Origin: Pelagovum sp. HNIBRBA483
Lineage (GTDB): Bacteria; Pseudomonadota; Alphaproteobacteria; Rhodobacterales; Rhodobacteraceae
DNA: 64,000 nucleotides
NCBI RefSeq assembly: GCF_040931995.1
Contig: NZ_CP162412.1
Coordinates: 1,798,001 to 1,862,000, forward strand
Direction of reading: 5' to 3'
Shown piece by piece: positions 25,818 through 37,635 of the stretch (positions within the stretch are counted from its first letter, which is position 1; the number at the start of each line of letters is the position of its first letter). Below the pieces are notes generated by a model. That model saw only the letters and a list, made by a program, of their open reading frames with translations. It searched no databases and was not told the origin of the DNA. The translations under genes were made by a program, and so were the position numbers.

Positions 25818-25834
25818 GTTAGAATCTTTCTAAA
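25818..25834. promoter_or_regulatory. ICE box (candidate Irr operator) in the iscR-suf promoter
   Basis: Perfect dyad TTAGAA-N3-TTCTAA at 25819-25833, matching the iron-control-element consensus bound by Irr in alphaproteobacteria. It overlaps the -10 box of the iscR promoter, so bound Irr would repress the suf operon. Confidence 0.7.
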
Positions 25835-25855
25835 GTGTCCGAGAGTTTTCGTCAA
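25827..25855 (-). promoter_or_regulatory. iscR-suf promoter
   Basis: Minus strand: -35 TTGACG (25850-25855), 17-base spacer, -10 TAGAAA (25827-25832). The start lies about 95 bases upstream of the iscR ATG. The ICE dyad covers the -10. Confidence 0.55.
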
Positions 25856-25893
25856 GAATTCTCCGGATTAAATGACCGAGAAATGGGACACAT

Positions 25894-26547
25894 ATGCCCG
25901 AAGTAATATTTCCCGGCCCTGAGGGTCGGCTCGAAGGCCGTTATCACCCACAAAAAGATCGTGACGCTCCAATTGCGATCGTTTTGCATCCGCACCCGCA
26001 GTTTGGCGGGACGATGAACAATCGCGTCGTCTACAATCTGCACTACGCATTCTACAACATGGGCTTCACCGTTCTGCGCTTCAATTTCCGTGGCGTTGGG
26101 CGCAGTCAGGGCGAATATGATCAGGGCATTGGCGAATTGTCGGATGCCGCGTCGGCCCTAGATTATCTCCAGTCCATGAACTCAAATGCAAAGCATTGCT
26201 GGGTCGCAGGGTTTTCGTTCGGTGCTTGGATCGGCATGCAGCTCTTGATGCGACGCCCGGAGATTACAGGTTTCATATCGGTGTCTCCGCCCGCCAATAT
26301 GTACGATTTTTCCTTCTTGGCGCCCTGCCCGTCTTCTGGCCTCATCATCAACGGCACATCGGACCGCGTCGCGCCACCTGCTGATACGCATTCACTCGTG
26401 AACAAATTGCACGAGCAGAAGGGCATCACGATTACGCATACAGAAATCGACGGGGCGGGCCACTTCTTCGAAGAACCACATATGGACACGATGCTGGATC
26501 ATGTCTCGACTTATGTGAAGCGTCGCCTAACGGAGAATACCCGCTAA
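25894..26547 (+). CDS. Alpha/beta hydrolase
   Basis: 217 residues, a compact single-domain serine hydrolase without signal peptide. The triad is Ser108 (GFSFGAW), Asp157 (GTSDRVAPP) and His190 (GAGHFF). LHPHPQFGGTMNN and FNFRGVGRSQG are typical of a conserved family of small bacterial hydrolases whose substrate is unknown. It diverges from iscR across 171 bases holding the ICE box, so it could share iron control, though its own promoter was not identified. A small downstream gene begins 2 bases after its stop. Confidence 0.85.
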   Translation: MPEVIFPGPEGRLEGRYHPQKDRDAPIAIVLHPHPQFGGTMNNRVVYNLHYAFYNMGFTVLRFNFRGVGRSQGEYDQGIGELSDAASALDYLQSMNSNAKHCWVAGFSFGAWIGMQLLMRRPEITGFISVSPPANMYDFSFLAPCPSSGLIINGTSDRVAPPADTHSLVNKLHEQKGITITHTEIDGAGHFFEEPHMDTMLDHVSTYVKRRLTENTR

Positions 26548-26549
26548 CC

Positions 26550-26780
26550 ATGGCATTTCTGGACGACATGGCGGACGAAATTGCGCAAATGGCGCTTGCT
26601 GATGAGGCGCGCAGTGGTGACGATCAAATCGTCGCAAATGTAGGAGAGATCCTAGGCGCCTCATCGCAAACGCTTCAAGAGGCCTATAATACCGCGATCC
26701 GCGTGCGGCGCGCGGAAAAACGCGCCAGACAACTGTTGACCGAACGGATGCAAAAACACAAAGCGCGGACCGCCGATTAG
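26550..26780 (+). CDS. Small cytoplasmic protein (76 aa), unknown function
   Basis: 76 residues, acidic N-terminal half (MAFLDDMADEIAQMALADEARS) and a basic helical C-terminal half (RVRRAEKRARQLLTERMQKHKAR). No cysteine, signal peptide or membrane segment. It starts 2 bases after the hydrolase stop and ends before a strong bidirectional terminator, so it belongs to that operon. I do not recognise a family. Confidence 0.7.
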   Translation: MAFLDDMADEIAQMALADEARSGDDQIVANVGEILGASSQTLQEAYNTAIRVRRAEKRARQLLTERMQKHKARTAD

Positions 26781-26805
26781 GAATTCAAGAAGCGACTAGC
26801 GAAAT

Positions 26806-26841
26806 AAAAAAGGCCCTCCAAAATTTCCGGAGGGCCTTTTT
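26806..26841. terminator. Bidirectional intrinsic terminator
   Basis: 13-bp stem AAAAAGGCCCTCC (26807-26819) with GGAGGGCCTTTTT (26829-26841). T runs on both strands serve the hydrolase operon (+) and icd (-). Confidence 0.93.
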
Positions 26842-26854
26842 GTTTTTATCACAC

Positions 26855-29068
<2,214 letters not shown>

Positions 29069-29089
29069 TATTGCCACCTATTGGAACGA

Positions 29090-29102
29090 ATGTTTCGAAC
29101 AT
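29090..29102. promoter_or_regulatory. Palindrome in the icd leader
   Basis: ATGTT-TCG-AACAT, a 13-bp dyad 22 bases upstream of the icd ATG, downstream of its predicted start. Possible operator or roadblock site; no regulator can be named. Confidence 0.3.
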
Positions 29103-29150
29103 GCGGCGTACTGCGGGTCATTACACCAACCCAAGCCGCTCTTGGCCTGC

Positions 29151-29179
29151 CAGATACCCAACGGGTCAGTTCAAGTCAA
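29151..29179 (-). promoter_or_regulatory. Promoter of icd
   Basis: Minus strand: -35 TTGACT (29174-29179), 17-base spacer, -10 TATCTG (29151-29156). A dyad ATACC-AC-GGTAT (29183-29194) sits just upstream of the -35 box. Confidence 0.6.
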
Positions 29180-29226
29180 TGCATACCACGGTATACAAAA
29201 TATATTTTCCAGCAACTTTGAACGAA

Positions 29227-29445
29227 TTATCGCCCGCGCCCATCACACAACTCTGCCAATTGGCGTACAGTTTGGCTCGCTGTTCGCTCAAAAGCGCAAG
29301 GAAAAATACCATGTATCAGCGCTGCTAGTCCTGCGAGAATGAGGCGAAAAGAGAATTTCAGCGCAAAACGGAGATGCGCGAAGTAGCTCTCATCAACAGA
29401 GCGAGGGTGATCAAGAAAAACACGAGAGAACATATCAAACTCCAT
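29227..29445 (-). CDS. DUF6356-like small protein
   Basis: 72 residues (68 from a second ATG at 29433, which has GGAG six bases upstream). It shows the pattern I associate with DUF6356: FLDHPRSVDESYFAHLRFALKF followed by a hydrophobic helix LILAGLAALIHGIFP and a short polar tail. Probably a single-pass membrane protein; no function known. It is in the icd direction but separated from icd by the icd promoter, so likely its own unit. Easily missed because it is short. Confidence 0.7.
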   Translation of the reverse strand: MEFDMFSRVFLDHPRSVDESYFAHLRFALKFSFRLILAGLAALIHGIFPCAFERTASQTVRQLAELCDGRGR

Positions 29446-29549
29446 ATTATGCTTCTCGCAATATTTACACTTTAGTCAGGGTGAATTACTCCCAAATATC
29501 ATGTACTATACGAACATGTTGAGAAATTATCCCAATACTTAAGGTATCC

Positions 29550-30005
29550 ATGAAAATTGATTCTATAGACCGAAGACTATTAGGCGAGCTTCAGCGTGAC
29601 TCGGCACAGTCTCTGGAAGAACTCGGCGAAAAAGTCGGCCTTTCCAGAAATGCCAGCTGGCGACGCATCAGAGCCTTAGAGGAACAAGGTGTCATCAAGA
29701 AGCGCGTCGCCTTGCTCGACCCCGAAACGATGGGTCTTCCGCTCACTGTATTTCTTATGGTTAAAACCCGCGAACATAACGCCGATTGGCTCGAGAAATT
29801 CTCGCGCGCAACCCGCGCGATGCCAGAGATCTTGGGTGTTTACCGGATGTCTGGTGAGCTAGACTACCTCATACGCGCCCGCGTCGCTGATATGCCGGCT
29901 TACGACCGGCTGTATAAGCGACTGATCGACAAAGTTGAGCTTTCAGATGTGTCGGCTAGCTTCGTGATGGAAGAAATCAAAGAAACGACCGCGCTCCCGC
30001 TCTAA
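29550..30005 (+). CDS. Lrp/AsnC-family transcriptional regulator
   Basis: 151 residues. N-terminal winged helix-turn-helix (about 5-60; DRRLLGELQRDS, VGLSRNASWRRIRALEEQGVI) and a RAM/AsnC ligand domain (about 65-150) with VYRMSGELDYLIRARV. These bind amino acids and act as octamers. Upstream, an inverted repeat CATGT-N9-ACATG (29500-29518) could be its own operator. It is followed after 24 bases by an SMR transporter that it probably controls (inference). Confidence 0.92.
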   Translation: MKIDSIDRRLLGELQRDSAQSLEELGEKVGLSRNASWRRIRALEEQGVIKKRVALLDPETMGLPLTVFLMVKTREHNADWLEKFSRATRAMPEILGVYRMSGELDYLIRARVADMPAYDRLYKRLIDKVELSDVSASFVMEEIKETTALPL

Positions 30006-30029
30006 CCATTCCCATATGCGAGTAATCAG

Positions 30030-30365
30030 ATGAGCCTAACCTACGTCTACCTCCTCATCGCCGTCGCGGCTGAGACCGTCGGCACCTCCGCGCTACAAGC
30101 CAGTCAGCAATTCACCCGCTTGGGGCCATCGCTGTTCGTTCTCTTCGCATATGCTGGCGCGTTCTACTTCCTCTCATTGACCCTGCGCGAGATGCCGGTT
30201 GGTGTAGTCTATGCGTTGTGGTCGGGGCTTGGCATCATTTTCATTGCCCTGATCGGCTACTTCGTCTTCAAGCAAACCCTTGATCTGCCAGCCGTACTGG
30301 GCATGGGTTTGATCATTGCGGGGATTGCGATAATCCACCTGTTTTCCAAGGCCACGCCCCACTAA
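30030..30365 (+). CDS. Small multidrug resistance (SMR/EmrE-like) transporter
   Basis: 111 residues, four membrane helices (about 3-22, 33-52, 57-78, 85-104). The conserved membrane glutamate is in [18 protein letters not shown] near residue 14, and [22 protein letters not shown] is the SMR signature. It exports small cationic or guanidinium-like compounds in exchange for protons as a dual-topology dimer; the true substrate is unknown. Pairing with an Lrp regulator hints at amino acid-related substrates. Confidence 0.9.
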   Translation: MSLTYVYLLIAVAAETVGTSALQASQQFTRLGPSLFVLFAYAGAFYFLSLTLREMPVGVVYALWSGLGIIFIALIGYFVFKQTLDLPAVLGMGLIIAGIAIIHLFSKATPH

Positions 30366-30454
30366 CCACAGAACATATCTGCATTGCAGCATTAGCACTG
30401 GCTTTTGTGGTGAATGCGCTGTATTGCGCGCCCAACTCCACAAAAGGCAGACCT

Positions 30455-32275
30455 ATGGACATTCGCAATATCGCGATCATCGCACACGTTGACCACGGCA
30501 AGACGACACTTGTCGACGAACTTCTCAAGCAATCCGGCGCTTTCCGCGAGAACCAAGCGGTTTCAGAGCGCGCGATGGATTCCAACGATATTGAGCGCGA
30601 GCGCGGGATCACAATCCTTGCCAAAGCAACCAGCGTCGAATGGAATGGCACGCGCATCAACATCGTCGACACTCCCGGTCACGCTGACTTTGGTGGAGAG
30701 GTCGAGCGCATCTTGTCGATGGTCGATGGCGTTGTTCTACTTGTCGATGCGGCAGAGGGCCCGATGCCGCAGACGAAGTTCGTTACCTCAAAAGCACTGG
30801 CACTTGGCCTGCGCCCGATCGTCGTCCTCAACAAGGTCGACAAGCCGGACGCCGAACCTGATCGTGCGCTTGACGAGTGTTTTGACCTCTTTGCCAACCT
30901 CGGCGCAGACGACAACCAGCTGGACTTCCCGCACCTCTACGCTTCCGGCCGCTCTGGATGGGCTGACGCGGAACTCGATGGCCCACGCAAAGACCTTAAG
31001 GCCCTGTTTGAACTCGTGGTCAAACATGTGCCTGCGCCAAAGCAGGTCGCCCATCGTAGCGAGCCCTTCCGGATGTTGGCAACGACCCTCTCGGCTGATC
31101 CGTTCCTCGGGCGCATCCTGACGGGTCGCGTCGAAAGCGGCACCCTGCGCGCCGGTGAGACGCTGAAAGCGCTCTCCCGCACGGGTGACAAGATTGAACA
31201 GTTTCGCGTCACCAAGATCATGGCGTTCCGTGGTCTATCGCAACAGGCGATTGATGCTGCGGAAGCAGGCGACATTGTCACGCTTGCCGGTATGAGCAAA
31301 GCCACCGTCGCAGATACGCTATGCGACCCCTCTCTCGATTCCCCGCTGCCCGCGCAGCCGATCGACCCGCCAACGATCTCGGTTACTTTTGGGATTAATG
31401 ACAGCCCGCTGGCCGGACGGGATGGCAAGAAGGTACAATCCCGCGTCATCAGGGATCGCCTGATGAAAGAGGCCGAATCCAACGTCGCCATCAAAATCGA
31501 AGACACCCCCGGCGGCGAAGCGTTCATCGTTTCAGGGCGCGGCGAATTGCAGATGGGTGTCCTAATCGAAAATATGCGCCGCGAAGGTTTCGAACTTTCG
31601 ATTTCGCGCCCGCAGGTAATCTTCCGGGAAGAAAATGGCGTTCGCATGGAGCCCGTCGAAGAAGTGACCATCGATGTTGACGACGAGTACACAGGCGTCG
31701 TGGTCGAAAAGCTCACAGGCGCGCGCAAGGGTGATCTGGTTGAAATGAAGCCTGCTGGCGCAGGTAAGACCCGCATCGTCGCCAACATACCTTCGCGCGG
31801 TTTGATCGGCTATCACGGCGAGTTTCTGACAGATACACGCGGCTCGGGTGTACTCAACCGCATCTTCCACGGCTGGACCCCGCATCGTGGCCCGATCCAA
31901 GGGCGGCGTCAGGGCGTGTTGATTTCGATGGAGAATGGCGACGCTGTCGCCTATGCGCTCTGGAACCTCGAAGAGCGCGGCAAGATGTTTATCTCTCCGC
32001 AGGAAAAGGTCTACGAGGGGATGATTATCGGCGAGCATAGCCGCGACAATGATCTTGAGGTCAACCCCCTGAAGGGCAAGAAGCTCACCAACGTGCGGGC
32101 TTCCGGCACTGACGAAGCGGTCCGCCTCACTCCCCCGACGACCCTCTCGCTCGAACAAGCGATTGCCTACATTGATGACGACGAACTCGTAGAGGTGACG
32201 CCGCAATCAATTCGCCTGCGTAAGCGGTTCTTGGACCCCCACGAGCGCAAGCGCCAAGCAAGGGCGGCAAGCTAA
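30455..32275 (+). CDS. typA: Ribosome-associated GTPase TypA/BipA
   Basis: 606 residues from ATG 30455 (AAGG upstream). EF-G-like translational GTPase involved in ribosome assembly and stress adaptation. G1 [10 protein letters not shown], switch region [11 protein letters not shown]3 [15 protein letters not shown]4 NKVDKPD. Domains: GTPase (about 1-200), beta barrel (205-295), EF-G III and V-like (300-480) and the TypA-specific C-terminal domain with [16 protein letters not shown]. Single gene ended by a strong terminator. Confidence 0.97.
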   Translation: MDIRNIAIIAHVDHGKTTLVDELLKQSGAFRENQAVSERAMDSNDIERERGITILAKATSVEWNGTRINIVDTPGHADFGGEVERILSMVDGVVLLVDAAEGPMPQTKFVTSKALALGLRPIVVLNKVDKPDAEPDRALDECFDLFANLGADDNQLDFPHLYASGRSGWADAELDGPRKDLKALFELVVKHVPAPKQVAHRSEPFRMLATTLSADPFLGRILTGRVESGTLRAGETLKALSRTGDKIEQFRVTKIMAFRGLSQQAIDAAEAGDIVTLAGMSKATVADTLCDPSLDSPLPAQPIDPPTISVTFGINDSPLAGRDGKKVQSRVIRDRLMKEAESNVAIKIEDTPGGEAFIVSGRGELQMGVLIENMRREGFELSISRPQVIFREENGVRMEPVEEVTIDVDDEYTGVVVEKLTGARKGDLVEMKPAGAGKTRIVANIPSRGLIGYHGEFLTDTRGSGVLNRIFHGWTPHRGPIQGRRQGVLISMENGDAVAYALWNLEERGKMFISPQEKVYEGMIIGEHSRDNDLEVNPLKGKKLTNVRASGTDEAVRLTPPTTLSLEQAIAYIDDDELVEVTPQSIRLRKRFLDPHERKRQARAAS

Positions 32276-32307
32276 AAAAAGGGCCTCGATCAACGAGGCC
32301 CTTTTTT
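32275..32307. terminator. Bidirectional terminator between typA and the alaS operon
   Basis: 14-bp stem AAAAAAGGGCCTCG (32275-32288) with CGAGGCCCTTTTTT (32294-32307), loop ATCAA. Confidence 0.93.
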
Positions 32308-32325
32308 ACTTCAGGGGGGTCTCGA

Positions 32326-32616
32326 CTAGCGCGTAAGTTCTTCCACGATCACAAGATCACGAACGGAGGCCCCTTTGGCAAAGCCAAGCGCTTCTTGATA
32401 GGCCGCCGAATTGTAGCACGCGCGCGCGGTATCGAGTGAGGGGAACCTCACCACCACGTTGCGCGGGCGCGGTTCCCCTTCGAGTTGCTCAAACGCGCCG
32501 CCGCGGGCAAGGAAAATTCCACCATGATCCGCAATTGCGACGGTCGCGCGCTTTGCGTATTCGGCATAAGCGGCGTCATCGGTAACGGTCACATGGGCAA
32601 TCCACAACGCGCTCAT
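32326..32616 (-). CDS. DUF1330 family protein
   Basis: 96 residues with the DUF1330 pattern: [68 protein letters not shown] ferredoxin-like dimeric alpha-beta barrel fold of unknown function, common in proteobacteria. Its ATG overlaps the alaS stop by 4 bases, so it is translated from the alaS mRNA, a pairing I would not predict from function. Confidence 0.9.
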   Translation of the reverse strand: MSALWIAHVTVTDDAAYAEYAKRATVAIADHGGIFLARGGAFEQLEGEPRPRNVVVRFPSLDTARACYNSAAYQEALGFAKGASVRDLVIVEELTR

Positions 32617-35270
32617 TTTGCACCTCCAATCACTGATTCAGCGGCGGCAAAGGCAGCGTCCGCGTTCTCAGCCGATGCGCCTCCCCCTTGCGCCATGTCA
32701 GGTCGTCCACCGCCACCTTTTCCGCCAAGCTCAGCAACAGCCGCCCGTAAAACATCAACAGCCGACACCTTGCTGGTCAGGTCTGCGGTTACACCGGCTG
32801 CGACGGCAGCCTTTCCGCCGGCATCAGCCACCAAAAGCACGACACCGCTGCCCAATTCGGCCTTCATTTCATCAATCAAAGCAGGCAGGTCTTTTCCTGT
32901 TACCCCTTTGATCACTTGCGCCTTGAATGCGATGCCCCCTACGTCGCGCGCGGGATCGGAACTTGCATCGCCACCGGACATCGCGAGCTCACGGCGCAAC
33001 TGAGCGACCTCATTGGCCAGCGCCTTCCGTTCCTCCAATAGCGCTTTCACCTTATCGACCGCCTCACCAACCGGGGCTTTCAACGCGGCCGCAATTTCTG
33101 ATAGCGCGCGCTCTTGATCTGCAAGATAGGCCAATGCTTTCTCGCCCGTCAGCGCTTCGACGCGCCGAACACCTGCAGAAGAGGCACTATCTCCTAACAC
33201 CACGAAAGCCCCAATATCGCCGGTTTGGCGCACATGGGTTCCACCACAAAGCTCGATGGAGTAAGTCTTCCCGTTCTGCCCTTTGCCGGTCGGTGCCTCG
33301 CCCATCGAAACAACACGAACTTCGTCACCGTATTTCTCACCAAACAGCGCCTGCGCGCCAATTGCCCGCGCGTCGTCAGGTGTCATGATCCTTGTTTCGA
33401 CCAACGAATTCTGCCGGATCATTCGGTTCACCTCGGCCTCAACCCGATCAATCTGCTCAGCTGACAGCGCATTGCCATGGCTAAAGTCGAACCTGAGGCG
33501 ATCCGGGGCATTCAGCGAGCCACGTTGAGCGACATGCTCACCAAGGGCATTGCGGAGCGCCTCGTGAAGCAGGTGCGTCGCGGAGTGGTTGGCGCGGATC
33601 GCACTCCGGCGTTCATGCTCAACTGTCAATTCAGCACCCTTCCCTACTTCGATTGACCCTTCGACCACGTCTGCAAAGTGTATAAAGACGCCCGCAACTT
33701 TTTTGGTATCGGTAATCTTCGCCTTACCCGTTTCAGTCGCCAGCACTCCTTTGTCGCCAACCTGACCGCCGCTTTCTGCATAGAAAGGCGTCTGATTAAC
33801 AACAATCTGAACCTTTACACCAGCTTCCGCCTTCTGGGTCTTGTCTCCCTCGGAAACGATGGCTTGAACCCGCCCTTCCGCGACTTCCGTATCGTATCCT
33901 AGGAACTCAGTGACACCCTCAGCCTCGGCAAGGTCGTACCATATCGTTGCATCGGCAGCCTCGCCTGATCCGGCCCATGCAGCGCGCGCTTTGGCCTTTT
34001 GCTCGGCCATAGCCGCGTCAAACCCATCGGTATCGACAGCGCGCCCTTTTTCACGCAGCGCATCTTGCGTGAGGTCGAGCGGGAAACCGTAGGTATCATA
34101 CAGCTTGAATGCTGCAGTACCCGAAAGGTTGGCGCCCTCAGGTAGATCAGCCAACTCTTCATCGAGCAACTTCAGCCCGCGATCCAGCGTTTGCTTGAAG
34201 CGTGTCTCCTCGGCGCGCAGCGTTTCTTCGATCAACGCGCGGGCATGATGCAATTCAGGGTACGCATCCCCCATCTGACGCACCAACTCACCCACAAGCC
34301 TGTGCATCAACGGATCTTTAGCGCCCAAAAGGTGCGCATGGCGCATCGCTCGCCGCATAATGCGCCGCAGCACATAACCGCGCCCGTCGTTAGAGGGCAT
34401 CACACCGTCGGCGATCAAGAAGGACGTCGAACGGAGGTGATCAGCAATCACGCGATGGTGCACATTTCCCGCGCCATCGGGGTCAACGTTGGTCGCGTGC
34501 GCAGACGCCTCAATGAGTGCGCGCATCAAGTCGGTGTCATAATTGTCGTGCTTGCCTTGTAGAAGCGCCCCAATACGCTCAAGCCCCATGCCCGTATCGA
34601 TCGACTGCATATCCAGAGGCACCATAGAGCCATCTTCGAACTGCTCGTTCTGCATGAAGACAACGTTCCAGATCTCGATGAAACGGTCCCCGTCCTCCTC
34701 AGCCGATCCAGGAGGGCCTCCCCAAATGTGGTCGCCATGGTCGTAAAAGATCTCGGTGCACGGCCCGCACGGCCCAGTCGGCCCCATTTGCCAAAAATTA
34801 TCGCTGGTCGCGATCCGGATGATCCGATCCTCCGGTACGCCAACCTTCTTCCAGATTTCGAACGCTTCATCATCTGTATGGTAGATTGTGGTCAGCAGCC
34901 GTGACGGATCGATGCCGAATTCTTTGGTGATGAGTTCCCAAGCAAACGGAATGGCTTCGGTTTTGAAATAATCCCCAAAGCTGAAGTTTCCCAACATTTC
35001 AAAGAATGTATGGTGCCGCGCGGTATAGCCCACGTTATCTAGGTCATTGTGCTTGCCACCGGCCCGAACGCATTTTTGGCTCGTGGTCGCGCGCACATAA
35101 TCGCGCCTCTCAACACCTGTGAACAGGTTCTTGAACTGGACCATTCCCGAGTTCGTGAACATGAGAGTCGGATCATTGCGCGGCACAAGCGGGGAACTAT
35201 CGACGATCGTATGACCGTTGCGTTCAAAATAGTTCAAGAAAGTAGAACGGATATCGTTGAGGCTGGTCAT
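32613..35270 (-). CDS. alaS: Alanine--tRNA ligase
   Basis: 885 residues from ATG 35270 ([20 protein letters not shown]); a longer in-frame extension upstream lacks family resemblance. Class II synthetase core (about 1-240), tRNA-binding region, editing domain with zinc-site [11 protein letters not shown] and [13 protein letters not shown], and the C-Ala domain (about 740-885). Shine-Dalgarno is weak. Promoter not resolved; the recA terminator lies just upstream. Confidence 0.97.
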   Translation of the reverse strand: MTSLNDIRSTFLNYFERNGHTIVDSSPLVPRNDPTLMFTNSGMVQFKNLFTGVERRDYVRATTSQKCVRAGGKHNDLDNVGYTARHHTFFEMLGNFSFGDYFKTEAIPFAWELITKEFGIDPSRLLTTIYHTDDEAFEIWKKVGVPEDRIIRIATSDNFWQMGPTGPCGPCTEIFYDHGDHIWGGPPGSAEEDGDRFIEIWNVVFMQNEQFEDGSMVPLDMQSIDTGMGLERIGALLQGKHDNYDTDLMRALIEASAHATNVDPDGAGNVHHRVIADHLRSTSFLIADGVMPSNDGRGYVLRRIMRRAMRHAHLLGAKDPLMHRLVGELVRQMGDAYPELHHARALIEETLRAEETRFKQTLDRGLKLLDEELADLPEGANLSGTAAFKLYDTYGFPLDLTQDALREKGRAVDTDGFDAAMAEQKAKARAAWAGSGEAADATIWYDLAEAEGVTEFLGYDTEVAEGRVQAIVSEGDKTQKAEAGVKVQIVVNQTPFYAESGGQVGDKGVLATETGKAKITDTKKVAGVFIHFADVVEGSIEVGKGAELTVEHERRSAIRANHSATHLLHEALRNALGEHVAQRGSLNAPDRLRFDFSHGNALSAEQIDRVEAEVNRMIRQNSLVETRIMTPDDARAIGAQALFGEKYGDEVRVVSMGEAPTGKGQNGKTYSIELCGGTHVRQTGDIGAFVVLGDSASSAGVRRVEALTGEKALAYLADQERALSEIAAALKAPVGEAVDKVKALLEERKALANEVAQLRRELAMSGGDASSDPARDVGGIAFKAQVIKGVTGKDLPALIDEMKAELGSGVVLLVADAGGKAAVAAGVTADLTSKVSAVDVLRAAVAELGGKGGGGRPDMAQGGGASAENADAAFAAAESVIGGAK

Positions 35271-35388
35271 CAGGGGATAGCTTCCGCATGTGTTGGAATG
35301 TTCTGCCCCGTTTAACTTTTGAGACAGCCACTGTCCACAACCTCTCGCGCAAACGAAAGTATGCTCACGTTGAGATGAGCCTGAAAGT

Positions 35389-35420
35389 AAAAAGGCCTTC
35401 GCAAACATCAGCGAAGGCCT
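35389..35420 (-). terminator. Intrinsic terminator of recA
   Basis: 10-bp stem AGGCCTTCGC (35393-35402) with GCGAAGGCCT (35411-35420) and, on the minus strand, a run of five U. Confidence 0.9.
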
Positions 35421-35443
35421 ACTGTCAGAACGTTTATGATGGA

Positions 35444-36514
35444 CTAGCCATCAAGAACTTCGTCATTGAAATCTTCCGACGAGTCAAAGTCCAAGCCATG
35501 TGCAGCGCGGATCTTGTCTTCGATATCGAGTGCCATATCTGGATGATCCCGCAAGAACTGTTTAGCGTTTTCACGCCCCTGCCCGATGCGTTCGTCCCCA
35601 TAAGAGAACCAAGCGCCAGACTTTTCGACAACACCCGCTTTGACACCGAGATCGAGCAATTCACCTGTCTTGGAAATCCCCTCGCCATACATGATGTCAA
35701 ATTCCACCTGCTTAAAGGGGGCGGCAACCTTGTTCTTGACCACCTTTACCCTTGTGGCGTTCCCAACGACTTCGTCACGGTCCTTGATCGCGCCAATTCT
35801 ACGGATGTCCAGACGGACCGAAGAATAGAACTTAAGGGCGTTTCCGCCTGTTGTTGTCTCGGGGCTGCCAAACATCACACCAATTTTCATCCGGATCTGG
35901 TTGATAAAGATCACCATGCAATTGGAACGGGCAATTGAGCCGGTCAATTTGCGCATCGCTTGACTCATTAAGCGGGCATGAACACCAACGCTCGAGTCAC
36001 CCATGTCGCCTTCAAGTTCGGACTTAGGGGTCAGCGCCGCGACCGAATCGACGATGACCATGTTTACCGCACCCGACCGCACCAACGTGTCGGTGATCTC
36101 CAAAGCCTGCTCGCCGGTGTCAGGCTGGGAAATGAGCAGCTCGTCAAGGTTTACGCCAAGCTTTTTGGCATACTGGGGGTCCAACGCGTGCTCTGCGTCA
36201 ACAAATGCACAGACACCGCCCTTTTTCTGCTCCTCCGCCACACAATGAAGCGTCAGCGTTGTCTTGCCGGACGATTCCGGTCCGTAAATCTCAATGATCC
36301 GCCCCTTCGGCAAACCACCGATCCCGAGCGCAATGTCGAGCCCCAGAGAACCTGTAGATGTGGCCTCGATATCGCGCATCACATTGTCGCCGCCAAGGCG
36401 CATGATCGACCCTTTGCCGAATTGGCGCTCGATCTGGGAAAGCGCGGAATCAAGGGCCTTTTGTTTTTCTGCCGATTTCTTGTCAGTCATGTCCAAAATA
36501 TCCGCCATTGCCAT
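35444..36514 (-). CDS. recA: Recombinase RecA
   Basis: 356 residues from ATG 36514 (AGGAG, 7-base spacing). Strand-exchange ATPase and SOS co-protease. Walker [10 protein letters not shown] (about 78-85), [38 protein letters not shown]-type Walker B/L1 region, and the L2 loop [27 protein letters not shown]. The C-terminus is acidic ([12 protein letters not shown]). SOS control is shown by the GTTC-N7-GTTC box upstream. Confidence 0.98.
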   Translation of the reverse strand: MAMADILDMTDKKSAEKQKALDSALSQIERQFGKGSIMRLGGDNVMRDIEATSTGSLGLDIALGIGGLPKGRIIEIYGPESSGKTTLTLHCVAEEQKKGGVCAFVDAEHALDPQYAKKLGVNLDELLISQPDTGEQALEITDTLVRSGAVNMVIVDSVAALTPKSELEGDMGDSSVGVHARLMSQAMRKLTGSIARSNCMVIFINQIRMKIGVMFGSPETTTGGNALKFYSSVRLDIRRIGAIKDRDEVVGNATRVKVVKNKVAAPFKQVEFDIMYGEGISKTGELLDLGVKAGVVEKSGAWFSYGDERIGQGRENAKQFLRDHPDMALDIEDKIRAAHGLDFDSSEDFNDEVLDG

Positions 36515-36564
36515 TATTTCGCTCCTTATTTCACACCCGCACTCGGGCGGCAATTACTGCTTAT

Positions 36565-36579
36565 GTTCGCCTCTTGTTC
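36565..36579. promoter_or_regulatory. LexA (SOS) box upstream of recA
   Basis: GTTC (36565-36568), 7 bases, GTTC (36576-36579): the direct-repeat operator of alphaproteobacterial LexA, equal to GAAC-N7-GAAC on the recA strand. It lies about 50 bases upstream of the recA ATG. Confidence 0.88.
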
Positions 36580-36708
36580 CGCTCTGTATGCGGACAAAAG
36601 TAGAACATTTCAAGTCAAATTTATTCGAAGGAAGCTTTCAACACACATGGTTAACGGCTAGTTTATACCTGATGGAAAACTGAAATAACGTGAAGGAACA
36701 GGGTCAAG

Positions 36709-37323
36709 GTGCTTGTTTTTTGGAAAGAAAATCTTGTTTTCCTTGCCGTTCCGAAAACCGGAACGACCGCTATAGAGGGGGCGCTCTCACCGCATGCGGC
36801 GATCATTTTCAGGGATCCCCCGATTCTCAAACATGTTCCACTCTACCGATACCGGCGTTTCGTCGAGCCGCTGCTGGATAAAGCAGGAGATGCATCACGC
36901 TTGGAAACGCTTGCCGTTATTCGGCACCCCTTGGATTGGCTCTCGAGCTGGTACAGATATCGCCACCGTGAAGAACTGATCGGCCAACCGAACAGCACGA
37001 GAAATCTTTCGTTCGACGAGTTTGTCTTGGAGTTTTGCAAGAGAACGCCAGCGTCTTTTGCCGCAGTCGGCAGTCAGGCCAAGTTTCTAACTGACACAGA
37101 AGATGGCCCTGGAGTCACCCATCTCTTCCAGTACGAAAACCAGCGCGGCCTTATCGCTTTTCTTGAAAATCGACTGCAACGGAAGATTGATCTCCCTCTC
37201 AAAAACGTATCCCCCAAAATCGACCTCTCAATCCTGCCGAGTACAGTTTCTAAGCTCGAAAAAAGTCGGGATGAGGAGTTCGAGATGTGGGAGAATGCCG
37301 CGCATGAGGCGCCATTCGGATAA
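36709..37323 (+). CDS. Sulfotransferase-like protein
   Basis: 204 residues from GTG 36709. The PAPS 5'-phosphosulfate loop is seen as VPKTGTTAIEG (PKTGTT at 15-20) and the 3'-phosphate motif as VIRHPLDWLSSWYRYR (Arg72). The length and pattern fit small bacterial sulfotransferase-family proteins common in Rhodobacterales, sometimes encoded near surface-glycan genes; no such neighbours here. Substrate unknown. Alone between recA and a sensor pair. Confidence 0.75.
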   Translation: MLVFWKENLVFLAVPKTGTTAIEGALSPHAAIIFRDPPILKHVPLYRYRRFVEPLLDKAGDASRLETLAVIRHPLDWLSSWYRYRHREELIGQPNSTRNLSFDEFVLEFCKRTPASFAAVGSQAKFLTDTEDGPGVTHLFQYENQRGLIAFLENRLQRKIDLPLKNVSPKIDLSILPSTVSKLEKSRDEEFEMWENAAHEAPFG

Positions 37324-37635
37324 CTTGAACGGGCTTCGGCAAGTTGGCGAAGCGGTACGAAAGCACACAGTACACCGGCGCACACGCAACCCCAAATTGC
37401 ATAACCTCATTCCAAGCTCCACTCCTCATATTGGTTCGGCAAGGTAGGCCAGTCGGGGTCTATCCCCTCCATCAAAGCCTGCCTCACTCAAAATCAGTAT
37501 AGACGCCCTTCAAAATCAGCCCTGACGGTCAAATTTTACGCCTAACGTATATATTTTTCACCCAAAGAGACGCTGTTATTACTTATGAAATTTTGGTTTA
37601 TACTTGAGACAAACGCGTGATCGAAAGGCGGAGAA
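37324..37635 (+). other. 312-base intergenic region upstream of the PhnD-like gene
   Basis: No gene seen. It contains two direct copies of TCAAAATCAG (37488-37497 and 37510-37519), 22 bases apart, so on the same face of the helix. A -10-like TATACT lies at 37599-37604 with a poor -35 (TTATTA). The transcript would start near 37611, 25 bases before the PhnD-like ATG. Confidence 0.4.

Noticed and set aside
36651-36665. TTAA-N7-TTTA resembling a CtrA site upstream of the sulfotransferase gene
   Set aside because: One mismatch in the second half-site and no further C-terminal base of the consensus; too weak to list.
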